Source: Siphonodentalium dalli
Lineage: Eukaryota; Mollusca; Scaphopoda; Gadilida; Siphonodentaliidae
Reading direction: 5' to 3'
Length of the DNA stretch: 64,000 bases
NCBI GenBank assembly: GCA_032622095.1
Contig: CP136061.1
Span: 249,129,582 to 249,193,581, forward strand
The notes beneath the pieces were generated by a model, which did not search any database, was not told the DNA's origin, and saw only the letters and a program-made list of their open reading frames with translations. Each line of letters opens with the position of its first letter. Position 1 is the first letter of the stretch. The position numbers and the translations under genes are program-made. Below, one piece after another: positions 56,462 to 64,000 of the stretch.

Positions 56462-56627
56462 CGTGTTTTGAATGAATACCGGAATTACCTCATTCGTGCA
56501 GCATGGTCACAGTGAGATATTGGAATCATCACGAGTGGCATAAAAGTGGCCTTTAGGCCACTCGTGATGATTCCAGTATCTCACTATGACAACTCATGAG
56601 ATACTTCCGGTATTCACTCAAAACACG
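56462..56627. repeat. Foldback with ~75-bp arms
   Basis: The left arm (56462-56539, starting CGTGTTTTGAATGAATACC) and right arm (56557-56627) are imperfect reverse complements. The innermost GGAATCATCACGAGTGGC is perfectly paired. It is flanked about 320 bases away by the related small foldback. MITE-like, no coding. Confidence 0.82.
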
Positions 56628-57284
56628 CAGGTATCCCATATGTATAATAAGTTTTAAAAGCCATTATAAACCAGGGTAAACTATAAGAAAAGATGAGAAT
56701 GGATTTTTTTCATTGAAATTTGTTTCCTCGACCAAAACCGGACCCAACCCATGGTTTCAACTGTTAAAGGGAGAAATTCTGGACAAAGAATTAAAATATA
56801 GAGCCCCCCTCACTTGTATAATGCTATAGCATGCACCACTATATGAATCTGATTGTTTCAATTCATTTTGAAGCTGTAATTTGTCTTAGAAATGATTTGG
56901 GAAAAAAATTGCACGACATCAGAAAAAATCGGCATTCCAGGCTCGGGGACACCCACCCACCCGGTCCTTGTATCCTGTAATATTTCCCGACCCCCCCCCC
57001 CCCCCCTCCCCCGACCACCTCTCAATTTCTGTATGGGTTAAAGGACCAGCTACTGGACAATCGTAAACTAGGTGATCGAAAGCCGAGACCATTTAGTTGA
57101 CGCATGTCCAGTCGCGAGTCCATTGACTGACTTGAAACAGTTTGTTAACATACAAGGAGAATTACATTTGTGCAGATGAACAAATCCAATACATATCGAT
57201 AAATGAGAAGAATTTTCTAGAAAAAAAACACCCCCTTGGCGAGTTAGTGCGCGAGTGGAAATTGTGTGTGGACTTTGCCGTGAG

Positions 57285-57400
57285 CACAATATGTACAATA
57301 CCACGCGGTACAACATTGTTCGAAAGTAAACGTCGCTGCTGTATGCAAACATAACCAAATATTTGTGTGTGGTGAACATAGCGTATATATATTGCCAGTC
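57285..57400 (+). repeat. Direct repeat, copy 1
   Basis: 'acaatatgtacaatacca' through 'cgaaagtaaacgtcg' to 'ggtgaacatag', repeated at 57780-57875 about 500 bases away. In this copy it ends in a short TA-rich run; in the other it runs into a long TA microsatellite. Confidence 0.75.
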
Positions 57401-57779
57401 TCTATATCTTGATAAGCCCAATCGTCGTGTAGATTTTTTATGCATAGGCACGTACGGATTTCGGGAAAAAATAAGTTGTCCCTGCATGGACAAGCCCTCG
57501 AAAGATCTCGATATTTGCATGTGTTGGTACATATATCGGCCGCATAATGTACTGGTGACGAATAACAAAATTGCCGAGACCCCGAAAAACTATTTTATTG
57601 CAATTTTACTTAAATATAATTAACAAAATGACATCATACTAAAAATAAGCTGATATCCGAAAACACATGTAACATCAAAGGAGACATAAATTTGCATTGC
57701 CCAAAAAAAGCCGAATTTTCGCACAAAAAGATCTCTTTTTTTCAAGCCAACGTATCATGAACACCACCCACATATCAAA

Positions 57780-57872
57780 CACAATATGTACAATACCAAG
57801 CAGTACAACTTTTTTTCGAAAGTAAACGTCGATGTGTGCAAACATAATCAAATATTTGTTTGGGTGAACATA

Positions 57873-57947
<75 letters not shown>
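57780..57947 (+). repeat. Direct repeat, copy 2, ending in (TA)n
   Basis: Second copy of 57285-57400, followed by an uninterrupted TA tract of about 75 bases up to the CTAG of the next element. Confidence 0.85.
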
Positions 57948-57948
<1 letters not shown>

Positions 57949-58165
57949 TAGAAGGGTTGCCCGGCGTTGCCCAGGTTAAAGTGATGTGAAACCCTCTGTG
58001 GATATTTGGTGGTAATAGAGAATACCCTTGTTCTCATAAATTGTATATCCAAATGGCATCACAAAACATGATTACTATAGGTAGTGGCCTACCTTGTCAG
58101 GTCTGAGCGATATAATCTTCTTTATCGCGTTTAATTCGCCCCACCAATAAAGAAGTACAGTACAA
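57948..58165 (-). mobile_element. Family-P Helitron 3' end (minus copy)
   Basis: CTAG at 57948-57951 is followed on the plus strand by AAGGGTTGCCCGGCGTTGCC, the reverse of the family-P 3' hairpin, then 'caggttaaagtgatgtgaaaccctct' as at 26513. Only about 215 bases are retained before unrelated sequence, so it is 5'-truncated. Confidence 0.68.
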
Positions 58166-58169
58166 AGCC

Positions 58170-58530
58170 CGTGGTTTTTTCAAAACCACGCGTGGCCAAC
58201 ATTTTAACACGGAAAAAACACGGTAAAATCGCGCGTGGTCTTAGCGTGGTCAACTTCAGAAAAATGACCAGCGTGTTCAAAAACAGTCTGAACACGGCGT
58301 GTACATGCCGTGGTAATCCGAGTTCACGCCGTGGTCATCCGTGTTGAAGTCGTGTTCTTAGCGTGATCAATTTCGGCAAAATGGCCAGCGTGTTCAAAAA
58401 CGGTCTGAACACGGCGTGTACATGCCGTGGTCATCTGAGTGCACGCCGTGGTCATCCGTGTTGAAGTCGTGTTCATGCCGTGTTAATAGCGTGGTCAGCC
58501 GTGTTTACGGCGTGGTCTGCATCCCAGTCA
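58170..58530. repeat. CGTGGTCA/CGTGTTCA-rich tandem block
   Basis: A perfect hairpin CGTGGTTTT/AAAACCACG (58170-58190) leads into two ~117-bp tandem units (phrase CCAGCGTGTTCAAAAAC at 58268 and 58385). They are composed largely of CGTGGTCA, CGTGTTCA and GAACACGGCGTG words. Non-coding; no known family recognised. Confidence 0.7.
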
Positions 58531-58789
58531 GGGATAGTGCGGGAGGTGTGAATAATCCGCGACATCAAAGAGTTGCCGCAGTATTACTTGCGGTAGGATT
58601 TTTTCGGGTATATTTGGCCCGGATTGATTTCGTCAATGAATAAAGAATTGTCAGATAAAATCTTTTATAATAAAAAACAATTTCATATATTGAATTATAT
58701 ATATATATATATGCATAATTGTTAATCCGTGTCAATGGCCTTTATATCCGTGTCATGTTTTGTTGTCGCATTTTATTTTAGTTGGCATT

Positions 58790-59313
58790 AATATTTTCTT
58801 GTGTTTCCCGGCCATAGCTAACAGACAGACAGACAAACAAACAAACAAACAGAAGTCCCAAACTATATATTAGATCATTTGTGGGTACCCGTTTCAAGGT
58901 GAAGGTCACCTCGGGCGGAAAAACTGACCCGATGAAAATCTCCCCAAATTCCCAGGAACCCCTAAGTACGAACACAGACTTAAGAATCACACAACACGCT
59001 CATGTCTGTACACAGGCACAACACGCTCATGTCTGGACACATACACGCTCTTTATCAACGACACTGCGGATACGAACACTCTTTAACTATCACGCAATTA
59101 ACCCATGAATTCCCATTGCGGTGGCGGGGGGGGGGGGGGTTGGAGAATGAGTGCTCTGACGTTCTCAGAAGCGGTCCGATGACCATTCCCGCGGTTTTAC
59201 CCTCAGATAGCAAGTTTTGGCCAAAATCCGCCCGGCAGTTTTCCCGGCCATAGCTAACAGACAAACAACAAACAAACAAACAAACAAACAGAATTCCTAA
59301 AATATAAAGTAGA
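58790..59313 (-). mobile_element. Nested Helitron 5' ends (minus strand)
   Basis: Two minus-strand 5' ends are visible. TCTACTTTATATTTTAGG starts at 59313, and TCTAATATATAGTTTGGGAC starts at 58874, inserted within the first element after ACCCACAAATGA. The 58875-59313 section is colinear with the first 400 bases of unit X (21356-21760), including the paired ACGCTCTTTA motifs. CAAA microsatellites lie near both 5' ends. Confidence 0.65.
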
Positions 59314-59319
59314 TTAAAT

Positions 59320-61290
59320 GCAGATATTCTCGAATGTGAAACCGGTTTCGTTAGTTTACCGTAGACAGTTGCGTCCCGAATTGAGAAGTAAATAATTACA
59401 ATTGAGCGTAGTTTAGACGGTACTTTTGATTTGTTTGAGATTTTCGGCGATGCTACATTTCCCCAGTTGGCATAGCACCTGAATACTGACTTATCAGGTT
59501 ATACGCAACAGAACAAGTCCATAATATAAGTTAGCCTGTGCCAGCGCTAACAAGATATCATATTTGTAGTTTGAGATCGGTTATCATTGCTTTAACAGTG
59601 ATCTAGAACAGTCTTAACCATGCTAAATGAACGATAACTCTTAAAATGACTTAAATGTTCTGCAGTTTCGTCAAAAGTCACAATATTGAAAATAAAATAA
59701 AAGTTACCTAATTATGAATTTTATCAAAATATACTAAATGTATAGTATAATGATAATATGAATGTGATATTACCCACAAAACACTTTGTGTGAACCGAGA
59801 ATTTAATTCAACGCAGAAGTCTTGTTGAAGTAAACTTATCGGGGACTCCTCTGTGTTGTGTGCTTTGCGTATAGCACACTTTACTCACTCTACTGTATCA
59901 TAATATGGATTTTTGTTTATTAACAAACCGTACGGTCTTGACAATAACATGCTATTTATGATTTTACACAATATGTCTATAAAATTATATTCTTTCTGTT
60001 TATGGCGGTCTTAACCGATGCCACATTTTAAAAGAGCAACACCCATCGCGATGACAATACTTATATTTAAGTGTCAATCGTATATACCACACTATAACAG
60101 GTTGCTGAACGTTCTAGCATTCCATGAAGCAACACAGAGTTGAGGTCGGTACAACCAATCTAGATCTATATTAAGTTCATTCGTTGTGTGATCTTAGTGT
60201 TTCAGCCATGTGTATTGGCTACTATGCAAACTGAATCTATAGAAGGTGTTAAAGATAACGTACCGTTTGATGCGTTTCATTTCAGACTGAAGTGGCACCA
60301 CGCCATTAAAAACCCATATCGATAAATATTTAATGCATGCATTGATCGATACAAAAGGAAGATCGGTTCTTAATTTCACGCTCGGAGTTCAGCCAGTGTC
60401 TTGTTGTCGTATATGACGTCGGTGATAACCTATATTTTTGTAGTTCATCAATAGATGGATGGATCGATAAATGCCACTCAAAAAGACGACAATTTCCCCG
60501 TCAATTAAATAGACCCGATATATCAACCAGCAATTAACACGTTCTTCAAGTAACCTTCAAGTAATGATTAGTGTCGATTAGTGAAATACCATTGTCTTTT
60601 AACATCTATCGGATTCGTTTTACCGTGAAAGAACTATAGTTTGAAAGGGAATAAAGGTAATCGAAATGATGATTCGGGATCGTTTTGCAGACAACTATTG
60701 TTTTCGGTATGTTGTGGTTCTATCTTACCACACAACAAAAAAATCCTGGCATGTGGTAGAGAACTAAGAGAAGTTATATTGAGCACTACAGCTACCCGGA
60801 TATCGAATTAGTTCATCGCAAAAACAGTTGTATGAGGGTTAATTATTGCAAGCAGATACTGTCTATACGGTTTAAATATGATAAGGTGTCGGCTTCGAAC
60901 ATATTTTACATCCATATTGTTCCATGTGGCAAGAAGACTTATATACAAAGAATGATTCAGACATTGTCAATATTGAAATAGAACAAGATGGTACTAAAAA
61001 ATTATATCCACATGCGTTATTGACCACTATGGTTCCGGTCCCCAATGTGCATGAAAGCAGATGGAACATGTCAGTTCTTAACACACCTCGCTTTCGCGTA
61101 CTTCGGACAATAACTAACTGTGGTTTACGGTCTTATTGTTCGCGATATCGCTTCGGTGTTGCGATCATCCTGTAGATAATTTAATTCCGGTTCCAACAGT
61201 ACCCCAATGGACGTTTCGTACCACAACGGTACTTAGGACAGATTGGAATTCAGATCGCGACTTGACAAAACGTCATCCGTTATTCATGTT
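59320..61290. other. No exon recognised
   Basis: 59390-59500 is a reverse-orientation fragment of the 9935-10070 repeat. A minus-strand reading near 60264-60380 ends at a strong donor (CG|GTACGT), but its phase does not fit the galectin exon at 55186. I searched here for the missing galectin start exon without success. Confidence 0.4.
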
Positions 61291-61299
61291 TATTATAAA

Positions 61300-61440
61300 G
61301 ATGATAAAGCTGCAGGCGTACACATGTGATGAATGCAACATGGTGTATAAATCGCAAGCATCTGGGACAACGACCCTTCTATGGAATCATCTGTCCAAGA
61401 AGCATCCAGCAGTACATAAACAGGCTGCACTGCGACTGTT
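61300..61440 (+). pseudogene. BED zinc-finger remnant (hAT transposase / ZBED type)
   Basis: The reading YTCDECNMVYKSQASGTT then TLLWNHLSKKHPAVHKQA matches the BED finger pattern CxxC...W/L..HLxxxH, which binds DNA at the N-terminus of hAT transposases and ZBED proteins. It lies in a 111-codon reading with no further transposase domain recognised, and a stop follows at 61469. It could be one exon of a domesticated ZBED gene, but isolation argues for a transposon fragment. Confidence 0.6.
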
Positions 61441-61738
61441 GTTGCATCTTCAAGTTTATAATAACGGGTGATTCCGAATGTTGATTTGCAATTTTGCATG
61501 CACGTGCAATCTGTACAAATTTTGCGTGATTTTAGTTCAAATAATCCGTTTAGTGATGATATTTTAATCGCCGTGACGGTCGCATGGACGTTTTAATCAA
61601 TTATCAATTGAAGTTAATAGTATTTTAAATGACGGTTCATCGCCACATGTGTTATGATGGAACTTAGTGCATGTAGGTCATGGAACATTTCGTCTAATCG
61701 TTGACAAAACATGCCCAATTGAGAATGCAACATACAGA

Positions 61739-61808
61739 TATGATTCGATTCGATATTCGATTCGATATTCGATTCGATTTCCTGAATTCGATTCGATATT
61801 CGATTCGA
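61739..61808. repeat. GATTCGATTC simple repeat
   Basis: ATTCGATTCGATATTCG units repeated with small slips over 70 bases. Confidence 0.9.
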
Positions 61809-61835
61809 TCAAAATCTCCAATTCGCAGGACCCTA

Positions 61836-62465
61836 GAGTAACATTTTCTAAGTTAACCTCGTGGGGTATGTCGCTATGTTATAACGTCGAGATATAGTGT
61901 CCACGGGGCCATGGGTCCTCCCGGGCGGTCCCGGGCGGTCCCGGGCGGTCTCAGTGTTCTTTTTGTTTATATACCATTTTATCGGATTTTGAGGGGTTAA
62001 TAACACCGGCCGGAGTCGAGCGAGCAAGTAACATTTTCTAGGTTGACCTCGTGGGGTATGTCGCTATGTTATAACGTCAAATATATAGTATCCACGGGCC
62101 CATGGGGTAGCAAGGTTCCTTTTGTTTATACACTATTTTACCGGAATTTGAGGTGTTAATAACATCGCCGTAGACGCGTCAACGAGTCAATATATGGAAT
62201 TAACACTCAGGTGTATTGCACTTCCGAGAATCACCAAAATAATCTGTCTGAAAACACACGAAGACAGTTTTCAAGACACCAGTAATCACCCAGGCTCTTT
62301 TAGCCAATATCGGCATTTGTGGGGTTAATATGACCGTCCGGAGACGAGCGAGCGAGTACATTTGTCTATGTTGCCCTCAGGTGGCATGTCGCTGCGTTAT
62401 AACGTCGGGGTATTGTCTCCACGTGGGGCAACCCGGGCGGTCCCGGGCGGTCCCGGGCGGTAATT
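61836..62465 (+). repeat. Diverged ~200-bp repeats with CCCGGGCGGT minisatellite
   Basis: Three related blocks begin at about 61836, 62025 and 62355, each with 'GTAACATTTTCTA(A/G)GTT(A/G)ACCTCG' or its derivative, 'tggcatgtcgctgcgttataacgtc' and 'gtccacg'. Blocks 1 and 3 carry triple CCCGGGCGGT runs (61918-61950, 62429-62462); block 2 has lost them. 'CGGAG(T/A)CGAGCGAGC' precedes two blocks. Confidence 0.75.
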
Positions 62466-62687
62466 AGTCACACCGCTGAACAGGTCTAGAGTCATTACAT
62501 GATTTGTACACAACATAGACTCCGCGTCCTACGCACACACATGCGTGGTGCATTGGACCTCGGAGAGACAATTTCACACGGAGTTTACGGATATGGGACA
62601 TCAGTTACAGAGTACAGTTTCGAATCGCGGGATAAGGACGATTGCGTCCCGGACATCTGCCCCTCAAAGATTGCCCAAGAGTTTTTT

Positions 62688-62815
62688 TTAGATCAGATTA
62701 GATACTTTATTCGCAAAAAACATTTACATTACAACATGCAGTGAGAACAAGTGGAGATTTTTTTTGTACAGGGGCAGTATGGCCAGGATTGGTCGTCTTC
62801 CTACTGCCCTTTTTT
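62688..62815 (-). mobile_element. LINE 3'-end fragment
   Basis: The minus-strand end carries a CTAATCTGATCT-like tail and a stem-loop (GGGCAGTAGGAAGACGACC ... CTGCCC on the minus strand), parallel in layout to 54102-54512. 5' extent unclear. Confidence 0.55.
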
Positions 62816-62819
62816 AAAT

Positions 62820-64000
62820 TACCGTTATAGTTGTATTGATGGACATAACTTTCAAAACAGTAAATTTTAGTTTCTTTTTTGAATTTACCAGGACTATTTC
62901 AGTTGCATTGGTGAAAAATCATTTTCAAAATTTTGTTTAAATTTTAAAAACTAAATTTTGCAATACCACACTAAGCAGCACTAAGCCCCAAAAACGAACG
63001 GTATCTACACTATTTGTCTAACTGTACTTAATTTAGCTGACCTCTTTGTCTTCGATGGTGTCTGCATGGTGTTATATCATAATGCTCTGAAGAAGCCAAT
63101 GTGTTTTCAAAACACTGGTGTTTCATAATCAGCTGACCAACTAATCACTGGCCACTGTGTTTTAAAAGTTGAAACTTGAATTGACCCATACGTTAATTAA
63201 TTTCAATAAAGTATATAAAAATAAATATTATTGTAAAACTTATGGGAGGGCACTTGACATGAGGTCGAATGTACACACGCATGTTATGGTCATCAATAAC
63301 AGTAAATACCCTAAATGTCCCGTCAAGATATTTTCGATCTAACAACAGGAAGATGTAAATCTATAAGATTCAATAAATATATATAGTCATATGTTCCTGT
63401 CAAAATATTCGATTTATTTAGTATTAAGTTAGCAATCTTCTTGAAAAAATGCACGTGTATCGGTACCATTGCGACTCCCATATATAAGTTATTTTTATGA
63501 ATAATCGCGGTGTGGTGGTATCTTTACTTTTTCTGGGCCAATTTTCACAATCGACGGGTTGAATTTCGATGAAATTTCCGTTAAATAAAATGGTGCTGCT
63601 CATTTGCCAATTTGAGCAGTAATTTCGAGAATATAGTTTGGACTATGGAGGTGATAATTAATTACGTAACGCACACACCACGAGTTTGCACAGATGGTAC
63701 GGAACACATTTTGGTATTCACTGATTGACATATTTGGAATTGAAACTTTTACCTTTCTTGACAGCATGAATAGCGATACATTCCTTGCGTTTTGCCTAGG
63801 CAGTTGTATCCCAATGCAAATTGAACTGATTTGTGATGAATATCGTCTTTTCAAGTGATGTGTGAGGTTTATTTTCATCCCATGTTCTGACTAAGTTTTA
63901 TGATGAAGACATCATATCGGATACTTCACTATATATATGTCTTAAACATCTTGTCTTGCAGTATATCATTCCCACAATGAATTTCTCAAGTTAAATTATA
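62820..64000. other. No gene recognised
   Basis: AT-rich sequence. A minus-strand open stretch at 63600-63878 has a donor-like AAAG|GTAAAAG inside it (about 63750), but no family is recognisable. It could hold an upstream galectin exon but is unsupported. Confidence 0.35.

Noticed and set aside
57068-57568. 166-codon minus-strand reading, the longest non-repeat one in the right part
   Set aside because: No family or domain recognised, and part of it is a direct repeat that recurs at 57780 without the frame being kept.
60264-60380. Missing 5' exon of the galectin gene (ends at a strong GTACGT donor)
   Set aside because: Its open frame leaves two bases and would bring a stop into the 55186-55236 exon; phases do not fit without another exon.

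Overview
This looks like non-coding-rich nuclear DNA from a marine invertebrate, most likely a mollusc. It is AT-rich, nothing is organised as bacterial operons, coding sequence is split by GT-AG introns, and transposon debris is dense and nested. The mollusc inference rests on repeat styles I associate with that phylum: a retroelement 3' end reading ACGTTAAACCCCAATCAATC at 48654-48707, a 'TTGACCCAGTGA' repeat ending in 'GTGAGCTAAA' at 17290-17672, and a tRNA-derived SINE ending 'AATAAACCCTAACAAACA' at 6101-6387. The species is not resolved.

Host genes. The clearest host gene is a galectin-type lectin on the minus strand, split over at least four short exons: 55186-55236, 50999-51087, 43459-43657 and 34617-34733. 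All junctions are GT-AG and in phase. Together they encode the last 151 residues, including one complete carbohydrate-recognition domain and the stop codon. The start-bearing exon was not found and may lie beyond 55.3 kb or outside the window. A second recognisable host-type segment is a fibrinogen-related (FReD) exon at 14458-14956 on the plus strand, broken by a small frameshift and lacking its C-terminal third. Both families are secreted innate-immunity-type lectins, but nothing shows that they act together.

Mobile DNA, left to right. 0-9 kb holds palindromic MITE-like repeats, a SINE and two LINE C-terminal remnants. 9.9-13.3 kb holds Helitron-like elements. 15-20 kb holds a TTAA-flanked MITE and a broken tyrosine recombinase. 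21.3-24.7 kb is a head-to-tail train of at least four Helitron-like units with direct CTAG|TC junctions, including a near-identical 816-bp tandem pair. 26-34 kb holds another Helitron-type end, a long degenerate tandem array, and a duplicated segment in which one copy carries a MITE and the other preserves the empty site. 34.7-43 kb is the last galectin intron, containing two 27-bp minisatellite arrays, a satellite-like array, a 98-bp-arm foldback and a tRNA-like sequence. 43-55 kb (the other galectin introns) holds a long-TIR element, an 82-bp-arm palindrome, two more abutting Helitrons and two more TTAA MITEs, one interrupted by a LINE tail. 55-64 kb holds foldbacks, TA microsatellites, nested Helitrons, a BED zinc-finger remnant and GC-rich minisatellites.

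The most notable patterns are the hidden split galectin gene, the piggyBac-like MITE family carrying paired 67-bp palindromes with confirmed empty sites, the Helitron concatemers, and a paired AATAAAGAGCGTT motif recurring in several unrelated repeats. All comparisons were made by eye; no alignment or database search was run.
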